A stretch of 64,000 bases of DNA from Ornithinibacillus gellani. Its GTDB lineage: Bacteria > Bacillota > Bacilli > Bacillales > Amphibacillaceae. Where the stretch lies: NCBI RefSeq assembly GCF_003730295.1, contig NZ_QTSZ01000047.1:1-64000 (forward strand). The letters are read 5' to 3'. Numbering within the stretch: position 1 is the stretch's first letter; each line of letters opens with the position of its first letter. The notes below the pieces were generated by a model. The model ran no database searches and had not been told where the DNA came from. It saw only the letters and a program-made list of their open reading frames with translations. This document shows, in pieces, positions 34,755 to 43,020 of the stretch. The translations under genes and the position numbers were made by a program.

Positions 34755-35996
34755 TTAATCAATAAACATCCATTTCCAAATTTCCTTTGGTGTTGCATTC
34801 TTTCCGTACATGAGAATACCGGTTTTAAATATTCTGCCGGCCATTTTCATAAAGAACCAGACGCTGATGGCTAGGATCAAAAGGGCAATGCCGATTTCCA
34901 TCCATGGCCATGTCTCTAAGAAAGATAGTCTTAACAGTAATACGCCTGGTGCACTAAATGGAATGTATGAGCCGAGCTGTGCCATAAAGCCACTTGGGTC
35001 TTCAATGACAGGTCCAATAAATAGTACAGGTAAAAATGGCAGCATCATGATCATTCCTTGGAAATTACCAGCTGTTGAAATGTCGGCCATCGTAGCACCG
35101 ATTCCAACAAATATTGCTGCAAACAATAGATATCCCAGTACTGCGATAAGTAACAGGAGCAGCAGCTTTGGTGTCAGTAAATATTCAATGATTGGGAAAT
35201 CTATTTTCCAAACAGCGACTGGCATAACAAGTGCCAAGAATACCGCAACTTGGATAATACCTAAAACAAAGTAACCAATGATCTTACCCTGCATCAGTTC
35301 CTCAGGTTTAACAGATGATAAAATGATTTCTGCGATTTTATCTTTTTTCTCTTGTGATGCGCTTTGGAAAATCATCATCCCTGTAAAAACGATGGAAAGT
35401 AGGATAATACCTGCGAATATGCCTGGAACTAAATTTTCCAGTATGTTAGCTGCCTCTGTATCCTCTTCATTGGCAGTACCTTCGTCTAATGTGCCTTCTA
35501 CATGTTCCTCAAATTGTACGCCTTCTGTAACCATTGCTAATTCTTCCTCTGAAAGCGATAGCTGTGCCAGACGAATCTGTTGAATCGGTTCTGCCAGGGC
35601 TTGGATGTCGTAGTTAAACCATTCGCCCATATCTTCGGATGTATATACAGGTACGGTTGCATTGTCTAATATACGTTTATCAATTGCCATGTAGGCCATA
35701 TTTTCTTTATCTGTCAAGACTTCTTCGGCTTCAGATTCCAATAAATCACTTTGCTCCAATTCCAATGATAAGGATTGCTCGGCAACGATTGCTTCCAGCT
35801 GTTCAAATACACCTAGTTCGTCATGGACAAGCAATACAGCTGCATCATCATCTGGTACATCGGTAGATCCAATCCACTGGAAGATGAAGTATCCACCAAG
35901 CATGAGTAGTGGGGTTAAAAACATTCCAATCAGGAAGGATTTATTTTTTAAATTACGTTTGACCTCCCATTTGGCTACTTTCATTGTATTACGCAT
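34755..35996 (-). CDS. ABC-2 type exporter permease (YhaP/NatB-like)
   Basis: The 413-residue protein has one N-terminal helix (about 23-42), a large extracytoplasmic domain rich in Glu and Asp (about 45-180), and five more helices in the C-terminal half, the layout of the NatB/YhaP family. It contains FQSASQEKKDKIAEIILSS and the conserved PEELMQGKIIGY. It overlaps the upstream ATPase gene by 8 bases. The exported substrate is unknown. NatB relatives export sodium and YhaP is uncharacterised. Confidence 0.85.
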   Translation of the reverse strand: MRNTMKVAKWEVKRNLKNKSFLIGMFLTPLLMLGGYFIFQWIGSTDVPDDDAAVLLVHDELGVFEQLEAIVAEQSLSLELEQSDLLESEAEEVLTDKENMAYMAIDKRILDNATVPVYTSEDMGEWFNYDIQALAEPIQQIRLAQLSLSEEELAMVTEGVQFEEHVEGTLDEGTANEEDTEAANILENLVPGIFAGIILLSIVFTGMMIFQSASQEKKDKIAEIILSSVKPEELMQGKIIGYFVLGIIQVAVFLALVMPVAVWKIDFPIIEYLLTPKLLLLLLIAVLGYLLFAAIFVGIGATMADISTAGNFQGMIMMLPFLPVLFIGPVIEDPSGFMAQLGSYIPFSAPGVLLLRLSFLETWPWMEIGIALLILAISVWFFMKMAGRIFKTGILMYGKNATPKEIWKWMFID

Positions 35997-36921
35997 GTGC
36001 TTGCCCCCCTTCTGTTAATAGATGTTTGTCAGCGGCAATATCAACAAATATTTCATGTAGTGAAATTCTATCTATTGACAGTTCGTGAATGTCCAATTCT
36101 GCTGGCAGGTTTCGAAGCCAAGCAGCTGGATTCACGTCTTTTAGTAGAAATAAAATCGACAAACCTTCTCGTTCTTCGACACGTTCCACCCCAGGTAGTT
36201 GCTCTAAAACAGTCCGCTCGTTACGGCCACGTATGGTACATTTGAAATTAGCATACTGTTTTTTCACATCATCTAATGTTCCGTAGATGACTTTTTGTCC
36301 GTGTTGTATCATAAATAATCGGTCACACATTTCTTCCACCAGATTCATTTGATGGGAGGATAGTAATATAGCAGTTCCGCTCTTTGCTAGATTTTTAATT
36401 TCTTCCTTAAATAAATCCTGACTTACCGGATCCAGTCCAGAAAATGGTTCATCCAATATGAGTAGCTCTGGTTCATGTAATATAGAAGAGATAAATTGTA
36501 CTTTTTGTCCCATCCCTTTTGACAATTCCTCTACAGATACATTTTCTTTTCCTTCCAGATCAAATTTTCTTAAGTAGGCCATTGCCCGTTCACGAGCTTT
36601 CTTGAGTGGATAGTCCTTTAAATCAGCTAAGTATAATAAAATATCCATCACTTTGACGTTTTTATATAAGCCACGTTCTTCTGGTAAATAGCCGATTTTA
36701 TGTCTAGGAATTTCTTTTCCAGTCGCGTGATGAAAAATAATTGATCCTTCATCCGGATACAGGATTCCCATGATATTACGTATGGTCGTTGATTTACCAG
36801 CACCATTGGGACCAAGAATGGCCATGATTTCACCCTTATGTACATCAAAAGTGATTTGTTGTAGAACTTTTTTATGTTTGAATGATTTTTCCAAGCCTTC
36901 AACGGAAAGCATAACTTCCAT
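35989..36921 (-). CDS. ABC exporter ATP-binding protein (YhaQ/NatA-like)
   Basis: The 310-residue ATPase has Walker A GPNGAGKST, signature ELSKGMGQKVQF, Walker B LLILDEPFSGLDP and the H-loop SSHQM. A C-terminal extension (about 220-310) of DUF4162 type is present. The start follows AAAGGGGTG. It is the first gene of a two-gene operon with the permease. Confidence 0.9.
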   Translation of the reverse strand: MEVMLSVEGLEKSFKHKKVLQQITFDVHKGEIMAILGPNGAGKSTTIRNIMGILYPDEGSIIFHHATGKEIPRHKIGYLPEERGLYKNVKVMDILLYLADLKDYPLKKARERAMAYLRKFDLEGKENVSVEELSKGMGQKVQFISSILHEPELLILDEPFSGLDPVSQDLFKEEIKNLAKSGTAILLSSHQMNLVEEMCDRLFMIQHGQKVIYGTLDDVKKQYANFKCTIRGRNERTVLEQLPGVERVEEREGLSILFLLKDVNPAAWLRNLPAELDIHELSIDRISLHEIFVDIAADKHLLTEGGQAHA

Positions 36922-37078
36922 GATATGGCACCCCTTTCTAACATCCTCTACATTACTACGAATCGTATTGAAAAAAGATTCAAATTGTTTTTTGATAGGA
37001 GGATATTGGGCTGTTTTTACGGTTTATACTGTACTAATGTTGCGGTGTTCACATTTCCGACATAACTTTATGTCCTAA

Positions 37079-37096
37079 ATGTGAAATGATTCACAA
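37079..37096. promoter_or_regulatory. Rex- or Fnr-type operator before doxX
   Basis: ATGTGAA-ATGA-TTCACAA differs from the Rex consensus TTGTGAA-N4-TTCACAA at one base. Its core TGTGA-N6-TCACA also fits an Fnr box, so the two cannot be separated by sequence. A possible -10 TATTAT lies at 37104-37109, so binding here would cover the -35 and favour repression. An 8-9 bp inverted arm, TTCACATTT, lies upstream at 37048-37056. Confidence 0.65.
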
Positions 37097-37210
37097 ACTG
37101 ATGTATTATAAAAATGAACATGTTATTATAAAAATGTGGAAAAAATCATTATCCACCATATCACATGTGAAAAGATGAGCAATAGTAAAATAGATGAGGA
37201 GATGAGAATC

Positions 37211-37729
37211 ATGATGATGGATTTCATTCGCAATAATAAAGTAGTCGCAGGTGTATTAGCATTTATTCGTATTTACATTGGTTATGCTTGGTTAAGTGCA
37301 GGGCTAGGGAAGGTAACTGCTGGATTTGATGCAAGTGGATTTATCCAAGGTGCCATCGCTGGTGCAGGTGGGGATAATCCAACAGTACAGGCATGGTGGG
37401 CTGCATTCCTGCAAAAGGTTGCACTGCCTGGTGCAGATGTATTTAGTATCCTTGTTGCTTGGGGCGAAGTATTGGTAGGGACTGCCTTAATTCTTGGTAT
37501 CTTCACTAATTTTGCAGCATTAATGGGTATCACGATGAACTTTGCATTCCTATTTAGTGGTACAGTTAGCACAAACGCACAAATGGTTCTATTGACATTC
37601 TTCCTATTGGTAGCTGGCTTCAATGCTGGTCGCTATGGTTTGGACAGATGGGTGCTTCCATTCTTGAAAGCTAAAACAACACGCTTTACACGTAAAAACA
37701 AGCATCATAAAGAGGTGGCTGTTGCCTAA
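37211..37729 (+). CDS. DoxX-family membrane protein
   Basis: The 172-residue protein has four hydrophobic helices (starting about residues 10, 73, 97 and 123) and the DoxX pattern RIYIGYAWLSAGLGKV followed by AWGEVLVGTALILGIF. The C-terminal tail is basic. Family members are implicated in redox homeostasis and respiratory chemistry, and function here is unknown. The Rex/Fnr-type operator upstream fits a redox role. ATG 37211 was chosen from the upstream GAGGAG. The longer open frame has no such site. Confidence 0.78.
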   Translation: MMMDFIRNNKVVAGVLAFIRIYIGYAWLSAGLGKVTAGFDASGFIQGAIAGAGGDNPTVQAWWAAFLQKVALPGADVFSILVAWGEVLVGTALILGIFTNFAALMGITMNFAFLFSGTVSTNAQMVLLTFFLLVAGFNAGRYGLDRWVLPFLKAKTTRFTRKNKHHKEVAVA

Positions 37730-37748
37730 TATCAGTAAATCATCAATC

Positions 37749-37786
37749 GACTTCTGCAGTGTTCCTTGCTGCAGAAGTTTTTCTGT
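37749..37786 (+). terminator. Terminator after doxX
   Basis: ACTTCTGCAG (37750-37759) pairs with CTGCAGAAGT (37769-37778), followed by TTTTT. Confidence 0.9.
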
Positions 37787-37852
37787 TTTGGGTTTAATCT
37801 GCAGGACTTCCGGCAACAATTGTGAGGACAATGCTTAGGAAGGAGCAACACC

Positions 37853-38455
37853 ATGAATAGAAAAACTTTTGCCATGTGGACAATGATGCTACTAATGCTC
37901 GTGTTAGCAGCATGTAATAATCAGATGGATGAAGGAACGACGAAGGATAACGCGGCTTTAAGTGATTCAGATGTCGAGACAGCAACAGCAAGTAGTGAAC
38001 AAGCAGAAACACTTCGTGCGACGCTCATCAATCGTGAAGGGGCTGAGGTTGGCACGGTTGATCTGCAGGAAGGTGTAGAAGGAGTCAAAATCACGGTCGA
38101 AGCACAGGGCTTACCACCAGGGTTACATGGTTTTCATATTCACGAAAAAGGCGCCTGTGATCCACCAGAATTTAAATCAGCAGGTGAGCATTTTAACCCC
38201 ACGGAAGCAGATCATGGCTTTGATCATCCAAAGGGTCCCCATGCAGGTGATTTACTTAATTTAAATGTGGCTGCAGATGGGACTGCATCCGCTGAATTCC
38301 TAAATGATATGGTTACGTTAAGAGAAGGAGCCGCCAACTCATTATTAAAAGAAGGTGGCACCTCCTTTGTGATCCATGCCAAGCCAGATGATTATGTGTC
38401 TCAGCCATCAGGGGATGCCGGTGACAGAATAGCCTGTGGTGTCATTAAGCAGTAA
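37853..38455 (+). CDS. sodC: Cu-Zn superoxide dismutase lipoprotein
   Basis: The 200-residue protein has a lipoprotein signal with LAAC (C21) and an acidic linker. The Cu-Zn SOD domain starts near residue 52. Predicted copper ligands are H95, H97, H113 and H175. Zinc ligands are H113, H121 or H125, H130 and D133. The disulfide is C102/C195 and the active-site arginine is R192 (GDRIACGV). As I recall, B. subtilis YojM lacks part of the copper site, whereas this copy has all residues, so activity outside the membrane is plausible. AAGGAG precedes the ATG. Confidence 0.92.
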   Translation: MNRKTFAMWTMMLLMLVLAACNNQMDEGTTKDNAALSDSDVETATASSEQAETLRATLINREGAEVGTVDLQEGVEGVKITVEAQGLPPGLHGFHIHEKGACDPPEFKSAGEHFNPTEADHGFDHPKGPHAGDLLNLNVAADGTASAEFLNDMVTLREGAANSLLKEGGTSFVIHAKPDDYVSQPSGDAGDRIACGVIKQ

Positions 38456-38465
38456 GACATACGAA

Positions 38466-38495
38466 GAGGAATGCTGTTGGATAGCATTCCTTTTT
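38466..38495 (+). terminator. Terminator after sodC
   Basis: AGGAATGCT (38467-38475) pairs with AGCATTCCT (38483-38491), followed by TTTT. It lies between convergent genes. Confidence 0.8.
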
Positions 38496-38505
38496 CCATG
38501 GAAGA

Positions 38506-39021
38506 TTATAATCTGGCTAGTGTCTCCCTAACAGATGACCACACATATACAGATTCATTCAGTTCCTTCCCACCCATTTTTATGTTTTTGACAAATGCTG
38601 CTCCATAATACGTATAAAAATGTTTTGTTGGGTTATCCTCTAATACCTCCACGAAGACCTGTTGATATCCGTTTTGATTAAAATACTTGAAAGCTGCTTT
38701 CAATAGTTTTTTTCCAATGCCCCTACCTTGAAATTCCTGAAGGGCATAAATAGAAGTCAAGTCACCGGCATGTTTTATGTTGTTGGAAGGCTTTTTTCCT
38801 GCTGTTGCAAAAGCAACAATTTGTCCTTGATCAGAAACTGCAACTGCAATGAACTGTTTTGTGTCACTTAGATTCTTGACCCAAAGTTCCGTTCTATGCT
38901 CATAAGATAATTGATCCAGGACCGCATCTGGTAGGATACCTTTATATGTGGACCGCCAGCTATCCACATGAACAATCGCAATCCCTTCTGCATCCTCTAA
39001 AACAGCTCTTCTAATTCGCAT
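38506..39021 (-). CDS. GNAT-family N-acetyltransferase
   Basis: The 171-residue protein has the GNAT fold with the acetyl-CoA loop QEFQGRGIGKKLL at about 94-106 and the C-terminal strand YGAAFVKN. The N-terminal VDSWRSTYKGILPD is common in Bacillus GNAT enzymes of unknown substrate. AAGGAG lies upstream of the start. Confidence 0.85.
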   Translation of the reverse strand: MRIRRAVLEDAEGIAIVHVDSWRSTYKGILPDAVLDQLSYEHRTELWVKNLSDTKQFIAVAVSDQGQIVAFATAGKKPSNNIKHAGDLTSIYALQEFQGRGIGKKLLKAAFKYFNQNGYQQVFVEVLEDNPTKHFYTYYGAAFVKNIKMGGKELNESVYVWSSVRETLARL

Positions 39022-39048
39022 ACCATTGCACTCCTTTCTTCATTAACC

Positions 39049-39206
39049 TTATCACAGATTAACTGGCTGTAAGCCCCCACTTCGAGAATTTAAGTTGATC
39101 ACAAGAATTGTGCGTGTGGATCAACAGCCAGTAAAGGCCTGATTGGTTCAACTAACAATCAGTGGGGGAAATGCGAAAAACCCCACTGATTGAAGTTTCA
39201 CTTTAC
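39049..39206 (+). repeat. Two-hairpin interspersed element, copy E
   Basis: This is the best preserved copy. ACTGGCTGT (39062-39070) pairs with ACAGCCAGT (39124-39132). CTGATTG is followed by CAATCAG across GTTCAACTAA, and stem 2 pairs AATCAGTGGGG with CCCCACTGATT. CTGATTG, CAATCAG and the second CTGATTG could pair in two exclusive ways. It lies between divergent genes. Confidence 0.92.
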
Positions 39207-39331
39207 TCGACAGCAACCATTGAAAACCTTCCAGATATGAGATGATTTTATCTTATGATTGAAATTTTTGAAACATGAGATAAAAATTATGTTAGGATAG
39301 AAAAAGACTATAAAGAGGAGAGTGGAAAGTA

Positions 39332-40048
39332 GTGGAATCCATCGTGCCATTTATCCTTATCATTCTCGTAGCTTCTATTCTCCAAACGAGTACCGGATTT
39401 GGGTTCTCCATTATGGCTACCCCATTTTTATTATTATTGTTTGAGCCAAAGGAAGCCATTCAAATCAATCTTATTTTATCGCTTGTGATTTCCATCGTTT
39501 TAATAAGGAAAATAAGCAAGGATATTGATCGTGGTATCTGGAAGCGGTTTACGATAGGTAGCTTGTTCGGCTTGCCTATTGGAATGGTTGTTTTTTTAGT
39601 TATTCCTATGACATGGCTGAAGATTGGAATCGCTGTAATGATTTTAATACTGACTGTACTGTTGGTTTTCCATGTACGTATTGGTCAGACACCGGTTCGA
39701 GATCGGATTGCTGGTGGTTTTTCTGGAATCTTTACAACTGGAATCGGAATGCCTGGCCCGCCGATCCTGCTCTACTTTTCTGGAACAGATACGAGGAAAG
39801 AAGTATTGCGGGGTACGACACTGGCATTTTATTTATTTATCTATGCTGCAAGTCTCTTGATTCAGGTTTTTGCTGCTGGTACCTCAAAGGAAATTTGGGT
39901 ATCCAGTGCCATTGCTTTGCCAATCGTTGGAGTGGGCTTGTTTTTGGGACAACTACTTTTCAAATGGATTAACCAATCATTATTTCGCATACTCACTTAT
40001 ATTTTATTATTTTTTACTGGTGGCTATTTATTAGTGCAGCAATTGTAA
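39332..40048 (+). CDS. TauE/SafE-family membrane exporter
   Basis: The 238-residue protein has about eight hydrophobic helices with the family features LQTSTGFGFSIMATPFLLLLF in the first half and GGFSGIFTTGIGMPGPPILLYF in the second. Family members are predicted anion or sulfite exporters, and the substrate here is unknown. The GTG start follows GAGGAGAGTGG. It may be cotranscribed with the next gene, 33 bases away. Confidence 0.83.
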   Translation: MESIVPFILIILVASILQTSTGFGFSIMATPFLLLLFEPKEAIQINLILSLVISIVLIRKISKDIDRGIWKRFTIGSLFGLPIGMVVFLVIPMTWLKIGIAVMILILTVLLVFHVRIGQTPVRDRIAGGFSGIFTTGIGMPGPPILLYFSGTDTRKEVLRGTTLAFYLFIYAASLLIQVFAAGTSKEIWVSSAIALPIVGVGLFLGQLLFKWINQSLFRILTYILLFFTGGYLLVQQL

Positions 40049-40081
40049 TCGATATAGGCAGAAAGGAATGGGGAGTGAAGG

Positions 40082-40633
40082 ATGAAAAGTTCGTTTAACA
40101 AAATTTTTTGGGGATTTTTATTGGCATTTCTTGATTTTCGTGTGATTGGACTGGATTTATTACCAGATCCGGTTGGTTATTTTTTAATTGCTGCAGGAGT
40201 TGCTGGACTATCTGCACAGCTATCTTATCGAACATTGGTAAAGAATTATGCGATAGCCTTAGGCGTCATATCCTTACCGACCTTTGTCATTGGGCTGGAT
40301 AAGACAGACGAGCTGTTCACGGCTTCCTATCTATGGTCCATCTATACGATTGTATATATGGTTCTACAGCTTATTCTTGTATACGTATTCTTTCGATTGC
40401 TATTGGAGATTTGTGAGTCTTATGGAAAAACAGAACTTCATCGTCAAACGCGACAATTATTTATTGTCTACATGACTGCAAATATTATCGTGTTTTTCTT
40501 GCAGCCAGTTGCCATTGTAAAACCGATAGAAGTGGTATTTGCTTTTTTCTTGGCAGTGGCGATTTTTTTGCTCATATTAAATATTATTTTCCTTATTTGG
40601 CTATTACGATTTAAAAAATTGGATCGTCCATAG
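40082..40633 (+). CDS. Uncharacterised membrane protein with five to six helices
   Basis: I do not recognise this 183-residue protein beyond its topology. An amphipathic start (FNKIFWGFLLAFLDFRVIGLDLLPDPVGYFLIA) is followed by at least four further hydrophobic segments and a short basic tail. The pattern DLLPDPVGY occurs in Bacillus membrane proteins of unknown function. GGAGTGAAGG precedes the ATG. It is the last gene before cobalamin riboswitch 2. Confidence 0.7.
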   Translation: MKSSFNKIFWGFLLAFLDFRVIGLDLLPDPVGYFLIAAGVAGLSAQLSYRTLVKNYAIALGVISLPTFVIGLDKTDELFTASYLWSIYTIVYMVLQLILVYVFFRLLLEICESYGKTELHRQTRQLFIVYMTANIIVFFLQPVAIVKPIEVVFAFFLAVAIFLLILNIIFLIWLLRFKKLDRP

Positions 40634-40694
40634 GTGGAATTGCAGAGCCAGTTTTTCCTTTCCATGCTATACTGGTACAGAACTGAATAGAATC

Positions 40695-40860
40695 GGATGG
40701 TGACCCTTAACCGGGTTGAAAAGGGAAGCTGGTGTGAATCCAGCGCGGTCCCGCCACTGTCATGTGGAGAGTTCATTCACAGCCACCGTTTGGAACGGGA
40801 AGGAGAATGGACTTGTTGAAGCTAAGCCAGGAGACCTGCCATGCGATGGAAACATGCAAT
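40695..40860 (+). ncRNA. Cobalamin riboswitch 2 upstream of an acyl-CoA thioesterase
   Basis: The aptamer elements are in order: GGGAAGCTGGTGTGAATCC, GCGGTCCCGCCACTGT, GCCACCGTTTGGAACGGGAAGG and the B12 box AAGCCAGGAGACCTGCC (40824-40840). A terminator follows at 40942-40972. The only gene downstream is the thioesterase at 41032. Edges are approximate. Confidence 0.93.
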
Positions 40861-40941
40861 CCTACGGGAGATGGGAGGGTATTGTGATAGTGATCGTGTA
40901 TGCGAAAAACATACGCTTTGATTTGCTGTGCAAAAACCAAC

Positions 40942-40972
40942 AACCTTTCCTCCAATGTGGGGAGAGGTTTTT
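40942..40972 (+). terminator. Expression-platform terminator of cobalamin riboswitch 2
   Basis: AACCTTTCCTCC (40942-40953) pairs with GGGGAGAGGTT (40959-40969), allowing two G-U pairs, and is followed by TTTTT. It lies 60 bp before the thioesterase start. Confidence 0.85.
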
Positions 40973-41031
40973 ATGGTTGTGGAAGTATTTACATGTGAAT
41001 CCTGTAAACAAACAAAGGGAGGATGCAGGAA

Positions 41032-41514
41032 GTGAAACAAATTGCAATCAAGGATACGAAGACGGTACAAACAAGGCTTGTATTACCACCGGATACAAAT
41101 CATCTCGATACCATTTTTGGTGGGAAGGTGCTTGCATATATTGATGAGATTGCAGCACTGACTGCGATGAGGCATGCCAAAGCAGCGGTAGTGACCGCAT
41201 CGATTGATTCTGTTGATTTTCTGTCTTCTGCCAAGGTAGGAGATTCGCTTACCCTGGAAGCCGTCGTGACCTATACGGGAACAAGCTCAATGGAAATCTA
41301 TGTGAAGGTAGTGGCTCATGATTTAATCCGGCATGAAGAGATGCTGACAACTGAATCCTTTCTTACGATGGTGGCGCTTGATGAAAAAGGAAAACCAATG
41401 CCAGTACCAAGTGTATATCCGGAAACAGAAGAGGAAATACAGCTGCATGAATCAGCGCCAGCGAGGAAAGAGCATCGCATTTCACGCGTTGCTGCGCGGA
41501 ATACACGTATATAA
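41032..41514 (+). CDS. Acyl-CoA thioesterase (hotdog, YkhA/YciA-like)
   Basis: The 160-residue hotdog enzyme has LVLPPDTNHLDTIFGGKVLAYIDEIAAL, with the conserved N-H-x-G/D-T-x-FGG motif, then DSVDFLSSAKVGDSL and the family C-terminus with charged residues. Such enzymes hydrolyse acyl-CoAs of varied length. The GTG at 41032 is chosen because AAAGGGAGG sits 9 bases before it, whereas ATG 41023 abuts that site. It is the only gene behind cobalamin riboswitch 2, so it is predicted to be expressed when B12 is low. Confidence 0.88.
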   Translation: MKQIAIKDTKTVQTRLVLPPDTNHLDTIFGGKVLAYIDEIAALTAMRHAKAAVVTASIDSVDFLSSAKVGDSLTLEAVVTYTGTSSMEIYVKVVAHDLIRHEEMLTTESFLTMVALDEKGKPMPVPSVYPETEEEIQLHESAPARKEHRISRVAARNTRI

Positions 41515-41518
41515 AATC

Positions 41519-41561
41519 ATTACAATCGCTTTTTCTAAAGATGAGAAGCGGTTGTTTTTTT
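41519..41561 (+). terminator. Terminator after the thioesterase
   Basis: ACAATCGCTT (41522-41531) pairs with AAGCGGTTGT (41546-41555), followed by TTTTTTT. Confidence 0.85.
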
Positions 41562-41680
41562 GCATAGTAGGGAAACAATAAATATAGTCAGGCATATAAC
41601 ACCCGAATATCATGAATATTTTTGATGTGATTTTTAAGCCGCATCAATGTAAAAATGCATATTTTTCGTGTATACTATTA

Positions 41681-41695
41681 CTTCGAGTATCGAAG
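41681..41695. promoter_or_regulatory. Palindrome at the MFS promoter
   Basis: CTTCGA-GTA-TCGAAG is a perfect dyad just downstream of a possible -10 TATACT (41671-41676). That is where a repressor of an efflux gene often binds. A TTGATG/CATCAA pair lies further upstream (41621-41646). Confidence 0.45.
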
Positions 41696-41712
41696 GAAAG
41701 GAAGAATATTGA

Positions 41713-42909
41713 ATGAGAGCAAAATCAGAGACAGCAAGTACAATGCAAGCGGAAAAAATTTGGACAAAGGATTTTGTTCTTGTTTGCCTAGCTAACTTTT
41801 TTATCTTTTTAGGATTCCAAATGACCCTGCCAACCCTTCCATTATTTATTAAAGAATTGGGAGGAAGCGATCAGCTAATTGGTGTGATTGTTGGGGTCTT
41901 TACTTTTTCTGCCCTATTATTTCGCCCGTATGCTGGCCATGCTTTGGAAACAAAGGGGCGGCAGTTCGTATATATGTTGGGCCTAAGTATTTTTGTATTA
42001 TCGGTTGGATCCTTCGCCTTTATAACAAGTATCGGCTTTTTGATTCTGATGCGAATTGTTCAAGGAATTGGCTGGGGATTCTCGACTACAGCAACAGGTA
42101 CCATTGCGACAGATTTAATACCACCGAGACGTCGTGGGGAAGGAATGGGTTATTTCGGCTTATCCGGTAACCTTGCGTTGGCATTTGGGCCAGCACTTGG
42201 TCTTACGTTAGCAGGGGTAATTTCCTTTACATCCCTATTTTTAATTTGTGCAGGCTCGGGATTGGTTGCTGTTTGTTTGTCATCCGTTATTCGCTATAAG
42301 AAAGTGGAGCAATCACCGCATAAATCAACAACAGTGAAATTTGACGTTTTTGAAAAAACAGCCGTTCAACCAGCTTTGCTATTATTTTTCATTACGGTAA
42401 CTTTTGGAGGTATTGCCTCCTTTTTACCACTTTATGCAGCTCAAAAACAAGTTGGCGGAATTGAGACGTATTTTCTCGTGTACGCCATATTTTTATTGAT
42501 TTCGAGAACATTTGCTGGAAGAATTTATGATGAAAAAGGTCATATTTATGTATTCCCGCCAGGAGTCATACTCATTTTTATTGCGATGCTATTACTAGCA
42601 TGGTTGCCGAATTCCTTCGTCCTATTGATTGCAGCAGGTTTGTATGGACTTGGGTTCGGAAGTGTACAGCCAGCATTACAAGCTTGGGCAGTGGACAAGG
42701 CTCCCGGTAATCGTAAAGGGATGGCGAATGCAACCTTTTTCTCCTTTTTTGACTTAGGGGTCGGGTTTGGAGCACTAACCTTTGGACAGCTTGCTTTCCA
42801 TTTAGGGTATGGTGCCATTTATATTGCGTCCGCATGCTCGGTATTGGTATCCCTTATGTTATACGTATACTTGCATATTCGTGCAAAAAGACAAGGTGTG
42901 AGCCTGTAA
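41713..42909 (+). CDS. MFS transporter, DHA1-type
   Basis: The 398-residue protein has twelve predicted helices with the loop 2-3 pattern RPYAGHALETKGRQF and motif C-like GNLALAFGPALGLTLAG in helix 5, a mark of drug/H+ antiporters. The substrate is unknown. GGAAAGGAAG precedes the ATG. A palindrome next to its -10 suggests local repression. Confidence 0.85.
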   Translation: MRAKSETASTMQAEKIWTKDFVLVCLANFFIFLGFQMTLPTLPLFIKELGGSDQLIGVIVGVFTFSALLFRPYAGHALETKGRQFVYMLGLSIFVLSVGSFAFITSIGFLILMRIVQGIGWGFSTTATGTIATDLIPPRRRGEGMGYFGLSGNLALAFGPALGLTLAGVISFTSLFLICAGSGLVAVCLSSVIRYKKVEQSPHKSTTVKFDVFEKTAVQPALLLFFITVTFGGIASFLPLYAAQKQVGGIETYFLVYAIFLLISRTFAGRIYDEKGHIYVFPPGVILIFIAMLLLAWLPNSFVLLIAAGLYGLGFGSVQPALQAWAVDKAPGNRKGMANATFFSFFDLGVGFGALTFGQLAFHLGYGAIYIASACSVLVSLMLYVYLHIRAKRQGVSL

Positions 42910-43020
42910 ATGTTTTATATGGCTAAAAGGTACTGTTTCATTGAATGACGGTTTTAAAAAAACATGTGATGGTATAAAATAGTCTTATTCAAGCATGTAC
43001 AAAGGTAGGTTATAAAACCC

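Noticed and set aside
40716-41144. 142-codon open frame across cobalamin riboswitch 2
   Set aside because: It covers the aptamer and terminator and has no ribosome site. It is an accidental frame in structured RNA.
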